Source: a virus. From it: a stretch of 30,994 nucleotides of DNA. The stretch spans positions 1 to 30,994 of the IMG/VR virus record IMGVR_UViG_3300021142_001585; one strand, 5' to 3'. Within the stretch, counting starts at the first letter, position 1; every line of letters starts with the position of its first letter. Shown piece after piece: positions 7,672-15,852 of the stretch. A program made the position numbers and the translations under genes. Under the pieces are notes generated by a model. The model saw nothing but the letters and a program-made list of their open reading frames with translations. It was not told the DNA's origin and did not search any database.

Positions 7672-8957
7672 TATTTAAATTTTTTTACAACTTCTTCAAT
7701 ATATTCAAATACTTCGTTTGTGTAATGCGGGGCAGCTCCAATAAAAAACACCTTATCCAATACTTTATTCGCTTCAGGATAATTTTTATAATCATCTAAG
7801 AATGCATATCCTGGGTGCAATAGGATATTTCCTGCAAAATAGTTTCTTGTTTGAATTTTATTCGCTTCTAAGTGTGCAACTAACCGATGTTTCAATCCCG
7901 CTTCTTCGCAAATAAACGGAGTACCAAACCAACAAGGATCTGCCTTTTCTAATTTACTCGGAGTTCTTAAATTAGTAATATTGTCTGTAAATATTTTCTC
8001 TATTCTAATTTTAGCGTCTCTTCTTTTTTGTTCCATTATGTCAAGCTTTTCTAATTGCTCTAATCCAATTGCACCTTGTAAATCTAGCGGTTTTAGATTA
8101 TACCCCATTTCACTAAATACATACTTGTGATCAATTACTCCATCGTAATTATCTAACCACTTATCAAATCTGTTACCACAAGTGCCACATGGTAATAAGT
8201 TAGCAGATCCAATACAGTAACAATCTCTACCCCACCAACTAAGACTGACAAATAATTTCTTTAACTCATCATCGTTAGAACAAACCATTCCACCTTCTCC
8301 AGTTGATATGTGATGCGCTGGGTAGAACGAATTAGAAAAGGCCGTGTAATACTCGCTCAAATATTTACCTTCCCATTTTGACCCTAAACTATCACAATTA
8401 TCTCCAATCAATTTTAAATTGTACTTCTCTGCTAATTCAACTAATTTGTCCATATTTGGTGGGTTACCCAATACAGGAGAGATGAATATGCCTTTTGTTC
8501 TATCGGTGATCTTTGATTCTACTAGATCCAAATCAAAGTTAAGTGTATCCCACTCTATATCAACGAATACTGGTTTTAATCTATGTTGATACAATACTGA
8601 TACTGTTGTAGCAAATCCTACAGGAGACACAATAATTTCATCGTTATCTTGCCAATTGAATCTTCTCTTTAGCGCGGCGATCAAAATTAAATTTGCTGAG
8701 CTTCCTGAATTTACCATGTGAGAATGCTTAACATTAAATCTTTTACTAAATCTATTCTCAAACTTATAAACTTTTTCTCCAGTAGTAATCCATTTACCAT
8801 TTAAAAAGCTTTCAATAGCTGCTTCAGTTTCTTTGTTATCCCAGTATGGACCACTATAATAAATTGGTGTAATACCAGGAATGAAGTTCTTCGCATTGTA
8901 AATATAAGGTGCTACATGATTACCGACTAATTGTTGTATGTTTTCTAATTTTATCAT
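7671..8957 (-). CDS. RfbH/DdhC-like CDP-4-keto-6-deoxyglucose-3-dehydratase (DegT family, Fe-S)
   Basis: The 428-aa protein has the DegT/DnrJ/EryC1 fold ('HMVNSGSSANL', 'PVGFATTVS', 'LIGDNCDSLGSKW'). The usual PLP lysine is replaced by histidine: 'SFYPAHHISTGEGG', His216. That substitution is the mark of the PMP-dependent E1 dehydratase. Cysteines at 188, 246, 248 and 257 give C-x57-C-x-C-x8-C, nearly the 2Fe-2S motif reported for E1 (x57, x1, x7). The enzyme removes the 3-OH during 3,6-dideoxyhexose synthesis, normally with an E3 reductase that I do not see here. It overlaps the DUF3431 gene start side (ATGA) and the SDR gene. Confidence 0.87.
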   Translation of the reverse strand: MIKLENIQQLVGNHVAPYIYNAKNFIPGITPIYYSGPYWDNKETEAAIESFLNGKWITTGEKVYKFENRFSKRFNVKHSHMVNSGSSANLILIAALKRRFNWQDNDEIIVSPVGFATTVSVLYQHRLKPVFVDIEWDTLNFDLDLVESKITDRTKGIFISPVLGNPPNMDKLVELAEKYNLKLIGDNCDSLGSKWEGKYLSEYYTAFSNSFYPAHHISTGEGGMVCSNDDELKKLFVSLSWWGRDCYCIGSANLLPCGTCGNRFDKWLDNYDGVIDHKYVFSEMGYNLKPLDLQGAIGLEQLEKLDIMEQKRRDAKIRIEKIFTDNITNLRTPSKLEKADPCWFGTPFICEEAGLKHRLVAHLEANKIQTRNYFAGNILLHPGYAFLDDYKNYPEANKVLDKVFFIGAAPHYTNEVFEYIEEVVKKFK

Positions 8958-9625
8958 TTGTATTTTGGGTTAAATATATAACATTCTAATCTTTCGATAT
9001 TCCACGGAGCATTAACATTATCCAACAATAAATCACATATTGTTTTATAGAATTCTTTAGATCTTAATCTAGCATGTTTTTTCGTAATAGCAAAATGTCC
9101 TCCAGGTATAAATTCATAATAATTAGGTTTTTCATCTGCGAATAACAAATTCCAGTATTTATCTACATTAATATTGGGATTAGTATCTTGAGGATATCCA
9201 TTATTTTGACAAACTAATATGTTTCCATTATCATGATGTTTAGATGAACTTAAATTCCACATTCGACCTCCTAAAGAAGATGGCACAGTTATAGTATTGA
9301 AATGAAATCCATAATACCCTCCTATATTTAATTGACATCTTGCCTCTTGTGTATTAGAGTTGATTACTTGTACTATATCTTCCCAATGATCAAAAGGATA
9401 ATCTTGAGCAAAATACGTGATATCAGCCAAATTATCATAATTAATATATAGGTGATTAAAGAAAGTATGTACACATCTACCTCTATTTAATTCTATTTTG
9501 ATTTCATCGTCTCTCTGTGGAATTTCATCTCCCTTTCTATAGACAGTAACTTTTGTAGACGCTTCTATATTGTTTAGCCAATCTAAGTATTTATCATAAG
9601 CCGCTATAACTAATTCTTTACTCAT
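8954..9625 (-). CDS. DUF3431-like protein
   Basis: The 223-aa protein matches DUF3431 as I recall it: 'VIAAYDKYLDWLNNI', 'VTVYRKGDEIP', 'LNRGRCVHTFFNHLYINYDN', then 'ADITYFAQDYPFDHW'. Members lie in sugar-polymer clusters of fungi, bacteria and phages and look like glycosyltransferase relatives, but no activity is established. Here the family's usual 'NxGREAHTYL' reads 'NRGRCVHTFF'. It is a soluble protein without signal peptide or membrane segment. It is coupled by 4-nt overlaps to both neighbours, which places it firmly in the sugar operon. Confidence 0.72.
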   Translation of the reverse strand: MSKELVIAAYDKYLDWLNNIEASTKVTVYRKGDEIPQRDDEIKIELNRGRCVHTFFNHLYINYDNLADITYFAQDYPFDHWEDIVQVINSNTQEARCQLNIGGYYGFHFNTITVPSSLGGRMWNLSSSKHHDNGNILVCQNNGYPQDTNPNINVDKYWNLLFADEKPNYYEFIPGGHFAITKKHARLRSKEFYKTICDLLLDNVNAPWNIERLECYIFNPKYK

Positions 9626-10266
9626 ATAGTGTCGTATAAACTATTTTGTTTTTCTTGCCTTTCGATATCTTTAGGGTGAAATAAAGCCCAAGTTTCGTCT
9701 TCGTCAGGTAAATAAGTATAAATTTTACATCCACATAGTCTTTCGTGAACTTTGCCTTCCCACTTTATCTTATCGTTATTCTTACAAATTCTAGTTTGAT
9801 AATCTGGCCAATTAACGTAGCCTTTATCGTTTAACTGCCATTTCCACTTTAAAACGTGCTCTTTTGTTAATCCATCTACTGTATTTACTCTAGGCACATG
9901 AATGCATTCAATATTAGGATTCGCCTCTAGTACTTCTTTCAAATGTTGAATTAGAGGAGAAGACAAATATTCGTCAGCATCTATGAAAAAAATATAATTC
10001 TTTTTACAGTAAGATTTTAAATTATTTTTAAAGTGCGCAAAATCTTTGTTCAAAGGCATAGAGATAGACTTAAATGACCCTTCTGGAAATTGTGTTTTAT
10101 ACTGCTCTATTACATTTAGAACTTCTTCAGTAACGTTGTCTGAATCTGTCTGGACGATCACCTCGTCACTCAGGTCAGCGTATTTTAGTAATTGGTATAA
10201 TAATCTATCTAATTCTACTGATTCGTTACAGGCTGTCACTGCGTAGCTGATTGTTGCTTTACTCAT
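9622..10266 (-). CDS. GT2 family glycosyltransferase
   Basis: The 214-aa protein begins 'ISYAVTACNESVELDRLLYQ' and has 'IFFIDADEYLSSPLIQHL' near residues 92-109, a good DxD (DADE) site. 'RVNTVDGL' and 'DYQTRICKNNDKIKWEGKVH' resemble the acceptor half of WaaE/KdtX-type GT2 enzymes, which add a sugar to an LPS core. That resemblance is weak evidence for the substrate. The start overlaps the zinc-ribbon gene's stop by 4 nt. Confidence 0.85.
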   Translation of the reverse strand: MSKATISYAVTACNESVELDRLLYQLLKYADLSDEVIVQTDSDNVTEEVLNVIEQYKTQFPEGSFKSISMPLNKDFAHFKNNLKSYCKKNYIFFIDADEYLSSPLIQHLKEVLEANPNIECIHVPRVNTVDGLTKEHVLKWKWQLNDKGYVNWPDYQTRICKNNDKIKWEGKVHERLCGCKIYTYLPDEDETWALFHPKDIERQEKQNSLYDTI

Positions 10267-10715
10267 ATGTCAAATATTTGAATGTAATCACATGCTTCGA
10301 AGAAATCTTTACCAAAATCTTGAGTTGAAGACGTGTCAGATTTGTGAGTCTGGCCTTTGTACTTTGGTAACTTCAACTCTGCTTTAGTTAAAGGAACACT
10401 TTTGGTCGCTCTCCACTGCCAGTCTTTTACGTTGTGACCGAATGCGTACACTGTGCCTTTGCCCTTTATGTTTATGGTCATTGGGTACCAGACTCTGTGT
10501 ATTTCGTCTGTTCTCTTTATGTCTTTATATAACATTGGAAAAGCATCGTCTGATTCATAAGTTTCGAAGTCGAACTCTCCTTCTCTCATCAAGTCGTTTG
10601 TTTCGAATCCGCAAGCCACGCAAGAGTACTTATTGTGAAACTCATTGATCGGTTCTATGTTGCAGCACTCGTCTTGTCTGCACAAAGGACACATCATTAA
10701 TGTACTATCTATCAT
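10263..10715 (-). CDS. Hypothetical phage protein with an N-terminal zinc ribbon
   Basis: I do not recognise this 150-aa protein. It has 'MMCPLCRQDECC' and, about 20 residues on, 'YSCVACGF', two CxxC knuckles forming a probable zinc ribbon, followed by a mixed alpha/beta region without known motifs ('WYPMTINIKGKGTVYAFG'). The first ATG (10715) overlaps the upstream stop by 11 nt (ATGATAGATAG); an internal ATG at 10697 would leave the ribbon intact. It stands between a Thr/Gly-rich protein and the GT2 gene. Confidence 0.6.
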   Translation of the reverse strand: MIDSTLMMCPLCRQDECCNIEPINEFHNKYSCVACGFETNDLMREGEFDFETYESDDAFPMLYKDIKRTDEIHRVWYPMTINIKGKGTVYAFGHNVKDWQWRATKSVPLTKAELKLPKYKGQTHKSDTSSTQDFGKDFFEACDYIQIFDI

Positions 10716-11157
10716 TGTCGTCTGGTTTTAAATCGTTAAAATACGTAGAGTACCAATTAGGACTACCGTTTGTTGTAAATGTGATGTTACTACCTGATGT
10801 AGCAAAAGTAGTCATATCGTACCCTTGTGTAGTTGTTATTGTGCCTGGAAAAGAGGACGCTGAAGTTATTGTGTACGGTGGAGTGGTATTCGTTACGGGA
10901 CTTATGTATCCGGCTGTTACTCCGAATCCTGGAGTTGGGGTTCCGGTACCTGCATCACCGCAATATACTCTATACGGATCGTATTTATACGGAGTACTAT
11001 ATGGATTACGCGTTTCAATCGGAGACAAATACGTTGGTTCGTCCTTAACTTCGGCCAACTTTTCTTTTAATAAGGTCCACTGTTTAGGAGTCACGTTGTA
11101 TTCGTGAACTCCTTCAGTGAATCCTCGAAGCCATAAAATAAATTGTTGTGAGGTCAT
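10705..11157 (-). CDS. Hypothetical phage protein with a Thr/Gly/Pro-rich C-terminal half
   Basis: The 150-aa protein has a compact helical N-terminus (residues 1-40: 'MTSQQFILWLRGFTEGVHEY', then 'TPKQWTLLKEKLAEV') followed by a low-complexity region rich in Thr, Pro, Gly and Tyr that ends in an acidic tail. A similar N-terminus occurs in other phages as far as I recall, but no function is known. The composition of the C-terminal half would suit an extended or virion-exposed segment. A long plus-strand frame over the same DNA is a shadow. The start overlaps the HNH gene stop by 4 nt. Confidence 0.6.
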   Translation of the reverse strand: MTSQQFILWLRGFTEGVHEYNVTPKQWTLLKEKLAEVKDEPTYLSPIETRNPYSTPYKYDPYRVYCGDAGTGTPTPGFGVTAGYISPVTNTTPPYTITSASSFPGTITTTQGYDMTTFATSGSNITFTTNGSPNWYSTYFNDLKPDDNDR

Positions 11158-11825
11158 AAAATTTTTTTTAATTTTTTTTGGTTTTGAGCTAATATTCGTG
11201 CTTCACTCCAAGGTTTTCCTTTTTTACTTTCACTTATTTTCTTTTTTGTTTCTTCAGTTTTAGGAACGCTAAGTTTTTCTTTATGCGAATTAGATAGTCG
11301 TATCCCTTTAAATCTTTTAGAAACATCAGGTTGAGGCTTTCCTTTTTTTGCTTCACTCATTTTTTTCTTAACCTCTTCTGAATGTTTTATACCAGTTCTA
11401 CCATTATTTTTTTTAATTCCCTTATTTTTATAAGCGCCTTTTCCTAAATAACTTCCTTCCATTCGACCTTTCATTATGTTATCTATTCTTTCTTTAGAGT
11501 GTTTTTTTCCAATTAAGGTCTTACTTATTTTTTTCTTAGTATCTTCAGGACACGCTATGCCTTTTCTTTTTTCCGCAGCGTATTGGTTTATTTTTTTTAT
11601 TTCATCCTTAGATAAATTTAATCTTTGTCTTATTAATATGCACGCATTCCAATCTTGTTGTTTGTAGTGTATGTCGTAATGTTCTTGTATCGAAACCGCT
11701 TTTAAATTTTCTATTGAATTATTATTTCTATTTCCATCTATGTGGTGAATATCATAATGTACTCCATTTTCGTCTAATGGAATAGCTCCGTTGTGATCTT
11801 TCCAGATTTTTCTATAATTTTCCAT
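11154..11825 (-). CDS. HNH homing endonuclease with repeated NUMOD3 motifs
   Basis: The 223-aa protein has an N-terminal HNH domain: 'YDIHHIDGNRNNNSIENL' (catalytic His pair at 27-28, Asn in the loop) and 'SIQEHYDIH' completing the metal site. From about residue 80 there are several NUMOD3-type DNA-binding repeats ('GKKHSKERIDNIMKGR', 'GIKHSEEVKKKMSEAKKGK', 'TEETKKKISESKKGK'). It lies between a GT4 gene and a phage hypothetical gene and has a TATAAATAT element 10 nt upstream (11836-11844). Unlike the copies at 383 and 29275 it has no structured RNA before it. It is a free-standing mobile gene. Confidence 0.87.
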   Translation of the reverse strand: MENYRKIWKDHNGAIPLDENGVHYDIHHIDGNRNNNSIENLKAVSIQEHYDIHYKQQDWNACILIRQRLNLSKDEIKKINQYAAEKRKGIACPEDTKKKISKTLIGKKHSKERIDNIMKGRMEGSYLGKGAYKNKGIKKNNGRTGIKHSEEVKKKMSEAKKGKPQPDVSKRFKGIRLSNSHKEKLSVPKTEETKKKISESKKGKPWSEARILAQNQKKLKKIL

Positions 11826-11835
11826 TCTATTTTAT

Positions 11836-11844
11836 TATAAATAT
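11836..11844 (-). promoter_or_regulatory. ATATTTATA upstream element (plus strand TATAAATAT)
   Basis: Exact nonamer in the 36-nt gap upstream of the HNH gene at 11154-11825, 10 nt from its ATG. One of seven exact copies, all in upstream gaps or at a start codon. A promoter or other transcription signal is inferred. Confidence 0.5.
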
Positions 11845-11861
11845 CGTGAAAAACAAATTCT

Positions 11862-13178
11862 TTACTTGTCATCTTCTACTTTTTTAAGTTTCGGTAATTC
11901 AATCTTCCTGAGCTTAGGTAAAGTCAATCCAACTTGTTTAGGTACTCTATCTAAATAGATGGCTAGCATATTCTTCATCTCATCAAAAGAAAACATAGTC
12001 TTTGATTTATGAGCTTGCTGTTTTGCCTTTTCTTGATATTTAGAGTATTTTTCAAATACATCTCTCAAATAAAACTCCACTTGCTTAATGTCTGGAGAAA
12101 ACCATCCAGACTCTGGAATTAACATATTTTCTACTACAGCTGAAGGGTGAATTTGGGTTACTTGTCCTCCTACCATAGAAACGTATTCTATAAACAAGAA
12201 ATCTATATGGCCAGAATAAGCTGTAACAATGATTGGTTTTTTAGATAGGCTAAATTCTAATAACGGTCGACCAAAGCCTTCGCCTTTTGTTAAGCTTACC
12301 ATTGCTTTAACTTTACCATGATTGTAAAGATAGTTCATATCTTGGTCGTCTAGTTCTCCGTGAATTAGATATATGTTTGGCAAGTCTTTAGAGTCAATTG
12401 TCTTTCTGATCTTGTCTATCTTTTCTAATGTAGCATCCCTGTCCATAATACTAGCTCCACCTCCAGATACCTTTAATATCAACCCAGGTTTATTTTTTTT
12501 GTTCTTGAAAGTCTCTAAGAAAGTTTTTATAGTCAAACCTATATTCTTTCTATCTTCTCCTAAGTCACCTTGCAACCAATGACCTACTAACAAATAATTA
12601 AAATCTTCTTTGATTGTATCCAATGTTGCTACTAGATCTGTATCTGGTATTTTCTCGTCTTCTATGAAAAAATACTTATTTAGATCAGCTCCTTCGAATA
12701 AGACTTCTACTGGCTTTTCTAACTTAATGTCCCTTACTTTTTGACCTTGAGGATTACTTTCTACAAAAGTAGACTGTTGAAATACATTTTTAGCATGTTC
12801 AGAAGATACTAAAGTCAAATTCATTCTATTAACTCCATCTATCCAACTAGCATGACAAAGCGTAGTTTCTATTCCTGCTGTCACTCCTAAGTTAAATTTA
12901 CCGATTGGTTGAAATTCATTGGGCACAGTAACTTGGCACCAGAAGTCGGGTTGCTTCTTCAATTGGCCTGTCGTGTTGAACAAAGGTATTACCCATCCCC
13001 ACTCTTCTTCGTTGTCAGAGATGTAACCCCATGGAGTAGAGCCCCATCTCTGCGGTAGGATTTCTATGTCCCACTCGTCTTTCTTTAATTCGTACAGGGC
13101 CTTTACGAAATCTCTCGATCTGGCTCCGTATCCTGAGTATGTGTCTAAAGGACACGATATAACTGCGTATTGTTTCAT
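11862..13178 (-). CDS. GT4-type glycosyltransferase
   Basis: The 438-aa protein has the GT-B arrangement. The N-terminal domain starts 'YAVISCPLDTYSGYGARSRD', with the glycine-rich acceptor loop. The C-terminal nucleotide-sugar domain contains 'LLVGHWLQGDLGEDRKNI', 'LILKVSGG' and 'MVSLTKGEGFGRPLLEFSLS' (E-G-F-G-x-P-x-x-E, the GT4 donor-binding motif) followed by 'KKPIIVTAYSGHIDFL'. The donor is unknown. Of all the island's genes this one and the next are the two full-size GT-B enzymes. It lies 7 nt downstream of the second GT4 gene. Confidence 0.87.
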   Translation of the reverse strand: MKQYAVISCPLDTYSGYGARSRDFVKALYELKKDEWDIEILPQRWGSTPWGYISDNEEEWGWVIPLFNTTGQLKKQPDFWCQVTVPNEFQPIGKFNLGVTAGIETTLCHASWIDGVNRMNLTLVSSEHAKNVFQQSTFVESNPQGQKVRDIKLEKPVEVLFEGADLNKYFFIEDEKIPDTDLVATLDTIKEDFNYLLVGHWLQGDLGEDRKNIGLTIKTFLETFKNKKNKPGLILKVSGGGASIMDRDATLEKIDKIRKTIDSKDLPNIYLIHGELDDQDMNYLYNHGKVKAMVSLTKGEGFGRPLLEFSLSKKPIIVTAYSGHIDFLFIEYVSMVGGQVTQIHPSAVVENMLIPESGWFSPDIKQVEFYLRDVFEKYSKYQEKAKQQAHKSKTMFSFDEMKNMLAIYLDRVPKQVGLTLPKLRKIELPKLKKVEDDK

Positions 13179-13185
13179 AAACTTA

Positions 13186-14637
13186 TTAATATGTTAAAGG
13201 GTGAGGAATGCTTTTAGGTTTTAACGACTCTACTTTAAAGAACTCGAACTTGGCTCTTGGCGTAAACTTATCGAACGTTTCGTTGATTCCTTCGATTACG
13301 TTTTTGGACATCCATCTTGTGCTCATCATAGATTCGTCTGAAGACACCCATTCGCGAGCTGCTTTGGACACTTCTTCGTACTGAGTTGGGTTGGCCGTTT
13401 TCAATTCGTGCACTCGACCGATTTGTTCAGCAATGTCTCTAAAGTCCGCTCTATCGTCCCAGATGTAAGGAGTGGGAATCGACCCAACCAAACTCATGTT
13501 GCTTGGATATACTGGGAACGCCCAACTGCCATGATTCTTGTACGTACCAAAATGGTTAGACGGTATTTCTTTGGAAGGTGTGAACCAGTTTCCGTTATCG
13601 TCTGTGAATCTCATCTGATCTTGCATACCGCCAGTTACCGTAGCGATGATGGGTTTTCCGCACATCATGCCTTCGGTTAAACTCAATCCCCAACCTTCGT
13701 TAGAAGATATTAAAGCAACTGCGTCGCACAAGTTGTACATTAAATTCATCTGATCGACCGGTAATCTATCGTCGTTAATGATTATGTTCTTGTGGTCCTC
13801 AGAACAAAGTAAATTAACCACTGCTGGTAAATCCGTACCGTTCTCGTCCATCGGTTGAGTGTGCATTAACAACATGCACTTGCTTGCTTTTTCGGCTCCG
13901 ATCTCATCGCAAAAAGAAGACCATGCAGCGATCAAATCAGATACGCACTTACGTCTGATATTTCTTGCGTTGTAGAATAAGACGAACTCGTACTCTTTGC
14001 CCTTGAATATTTTGGTCTTTAACTCCTGCACTTTGGCGTAGTCCTCTGTCATGAACTCGTTGATCGGGAAGAAGTGCTTCTCGTTGATTCCATGAGGAAC
14101 GTACTTAAAAATTTTATCTTTGATCTTCTCTCCCAATACGAGTTCATTAATGATCTTAGTTTGTTTAGATATACATAAAAGTGTATCACAAGATTCGTAG
14201 TAAGATGCATTATATAACGGAGCTGGTAAATCATCCCAAATTGAAAGATAAATAATTGGTATCTTTCTTCTGATCTCGTTTTCCATTTGAAACAACCACA
14301 CCCAATATCTAGGATCAGTAAATATCATGATCGCATCTGGATTTTCCACCTGAATTAGATTCCTTACCAACTCTTGGGTACCATAACCGTTTATAGGGTA
14401 TATAAATACAGAAGAATCATCTATTCCTAAAATATTATTAGTGTCTTCGCAAATATCCAATCTTTTGCCTTGATCAGGGTGATTGATAGCTCCACCTAAA
14501 TTTACCCAGTTAAATATGTGAGACGTGCTTACTACTATTTCTCTTGCCATAGTGGATATCCCGCTCGTCATTCTAATATCATCGCAAAGTAGTAGGATTT
14601 TCTTCCTATCTTTTTGCGGAATATAACTTTCTATCAT
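13186..14637 (-). CDS. GT4-type glycosyltransferase
   Basis: The 483-aa protein is GT-B: 'KKILLLCDDIRMTSGISTMA' at the N-terminus (acceptor domain loop), 'YLSIWDDLPAPLYN', 'KYVPHGINEKHFFP' (the linker typical of GT4), 'EFVLFYNARNIRRKCVSDLI' and 'ISSNEGWGLSLTEGMMCGKP' (E-G-W-G-x-x-x-x-E), then 'IIATVTGGMQDQM'. The short hydrophobic stretches are internal, so it is cytoplasmic. It is the first gene of the glycan island, 16 nt after the ribbon-helix-helix gene, and is probably cotranscribed with it. Confidence 0.87.
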   Translation of the reverse strand: MIESYIPQKDRKKILLLCDDIRMTSGISTMAREIVVSTSHIFNWVNLGGAINHPDQGKRLDICEDTNNILGIDDSSVFIYPINGYGTQELVRNLIQVENPDAIMIFTDPRYWVWLFQMENEIRRKIPIIYLSIWDDLPAPLYNASYYESCDTLLCISKQTKIINELVLGEKIKDKIFKYVPHGINEKHFFPINEFMTEDYAKVQELKTKIFKGKEYEFVLFYNARNIRRKCVSDLIAAWSSFCDEIGAEKASKCMLLMHTQPMDENGTDLPAVVNLLCSEDHKNIIINDDRLPVDQMNLMYNLCDAVALISSNEGWGLSLTEGMMCGKPIIATVTGGMQDQMRFTDDNGNWFTPSKEIPSNHFGTYKNHGSWAFPVYPSNMSLVGSIPTPYIWDDRADFRDIAEQIGRVHELKTANPTQYEEVSKAAREWVSSDESMMSTRWMSKNVIEGINETFDKFTPRAKFEFFKVESLKPKSIPHPLTY

Positions 14638-14653
14638 AACGTTAATTTGATTT

Positions 14654-14875
14654 TTATTTTATTAGACCTGGATTTTCTGACCCAGTGTAATAAGTGTTAA
14701 TTTGATTGTAGATAGTCTTTCTAAAGTCCTCATCAGTCATATAGAGATACAGGGCTCTTTCTACAACCTCTTGTAAGTTCATCTTAGATTTTATACATGT
14801 TACTTTAAAGTCCTTATAAAGTGTCTCAGGGATCTTCAAGGAAGTAGTCGCCTTTTTTGATTTTGCTAATGTCAT
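14654..14875 (-). CDS. Ribbon-helix-helix DNA-binding protein (putative regulator)
   Basis: The 73-aa protein fits the RHH (MetJ/Arc) fold: a basic N-terminus, the strand 'TTSLKIPETLYKDFK' and two helices ('FKVTCIKSKMNLQEVVERAL'). RHH proteins bind DNA as dimers of dimers through the beta-strand. Directly upstream lie a perfect 14-bp palindrome (14922-14935) and a TATAAATAT element (14896-14904), so autoregulation is plausible. The gene precedes the glycan island and may control it. The direct targets are inferred from position only. Confidence 0.7.
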   Translation of the reverse strand: MTLAKSKKATTSLKIPETLYKDFKVTCIKSKMNLQEVVERALYLYMTDEDFRKTIYNQINTYYTGSENPGLIK

Positions 14876-14895
14876 AATAATGTTGTTTTGTTTTC

Positions 14896-14904
14896 TATAA
14901 ATAT
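14896..14904 (-). promoter_or_regulatory. ATATTTATA upstream element
   Basis: Exact TATAAATAT (plus strand), 20 nt upstream of the RHH gene's ATG and 17 nt from the 14-bp palindrome at 14922-14935. Probable transcription signal for the RHH gene and perhaps the island behind it. Confidence 0.5.
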
Positions 14905-14921
14905 CTACATAAATGCGTAAA

Positions 14922-14935
14922 TATATCTAGATATA
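14922..14935. promoter_or_regulatory. 14-bp perfect palindrome, candidate operator
   Basis: TATATCTAGATATA reads the same on both strands. It lies in the 68-nt gap before the RHH regulator gene, next to the repeated upstream element. The half-site ATCTA recurs at 14902-14906. A dimeric RHH protein binding here to control its own gene is the natural inference; there is no direct evidence. Confidence 0.45.
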
Positions 14936-14943
14936 CAAAATAG

Positions 14944-15843
14944 TTATGACCTAGAGCAAATTTCTTGATTATCCTTGAATTCACAGAATTTACAACCTTC
15001 TAAGTTCTTAGCATATTCTTTATCAATATACTTTGCGTCTTGAGTAAAGCAGTCACGTATAAATGCTTCGAACTCTTGCACGGCTTTTTTTAGCTTAGCT
15101 TTTCCTTGAGCTGGTTTTATTTCTTGAACCCAATGAGTCGGAAAGTCTTCGCTTATAAAAGGCCTTCTTTTTACTACCATGAACATCACTTCTACTTCTT
15201 CATGAGAGATCTTTAAAGCTCTAGAATAAAAGTGTTTGTATAGTAGCAATTGACTAAGTTTCACATCGTCCTTTTTATCAGAATCTTTCCACCCAGATGT
15301 GCTTGTTTTAAAGTCAATGATTATATAAATTTTTAAGTCTTCGTCGTAGAATATAATGTCTATGTAACCTTGCATAATTACATTGGGAATATCTTCGACT
15401 ATGTATTGCTCCATTGGAACCTCTATACCAACTAATTTTACCTTTTTAGTAGTGAAGTATTTCTTTCTATGCTTTTTAAGCCAAGATATTATATTGATAC
15501 CGTCTTGAATAAATGCATTAAAATCTTCTTTATTAACGTAATGCTGATCCTTGTTCTTTTCGAGCTCTTCTTTATAGTTAATTACCATACGCTCTTTAAG
15601 AAAAGTTTCGTAATCGAATTCTTCAGATTTTTTAACAGATTCTTCATACATCAATCGTAAATACTCTTGAATAGTTTCGTGAAAACTCGTCCCAAACAAA
15701 GTATGAATAGACGGTTTAAATACTCGTTGCTTTTTTACGTAATTTAGGTACCACCTAAAATTACATTGCTTATACATAGAGTACTGAGAATACGATACTG
15801 ATTTTTGGTAAGCATAATTTATAGTAGATTCTCTTTTGGGCAT
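14944..15843 (-). CDS. PD-(D/E)XK nuclease with a four-cysteine Fe-S site (Cas4/AddB-like)
   Basis: The 299-aa protein has the RecB-type nuclease core: 'FGTSFHETIQEYL' (motif with His), 'MQGYIDIIFYDE' (Asp) and 'YIIIDFKTSTSGW' (D-x-K). Four cysteines, at 27 ('YKQCNFRW') and at 284, 287 and 296 ('GCKFCEFKDNQEICS'), reproduce the split Fe-S arrangement of Cas4, AddB and Dna2. It should be a single-strand DNA exonuclease used in phage replication or recombination. The gene is coupled with the two small genes before it. No Cas genes or CRISPR arrays are present, so an adaptation role is not supported. Confidence 0.85.
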   Translation of the reverse strand: MPKRESTINYAYQKSVSYSQYSMYKQCNFRWYLNYVKKQRVFKPSIHTLFGTSFHETIQEYLRLMYEESVKKSEEFDYETFLKERMVINYKEELEKNKDQHYVNKEDFNAFIQDGINIISWLKKHRKKYFTTKKVKLVGIEVPMEQYIVEDIPNVIMQGYIDIIFYDEDLKIYIIIDFKTSTSGWKDSDKKDDVKLSQLLLYKHFYSRALKISHEEVEVMFMVVKRRPFISEDFPTHWVQEIKPAQGKAKLKKAVQEFEAFIRDCFTQDAKYIDKEYAKNLEGCKFCEFKDNQEICSRS

Positions 15844-15852
15844 AACTTATTT

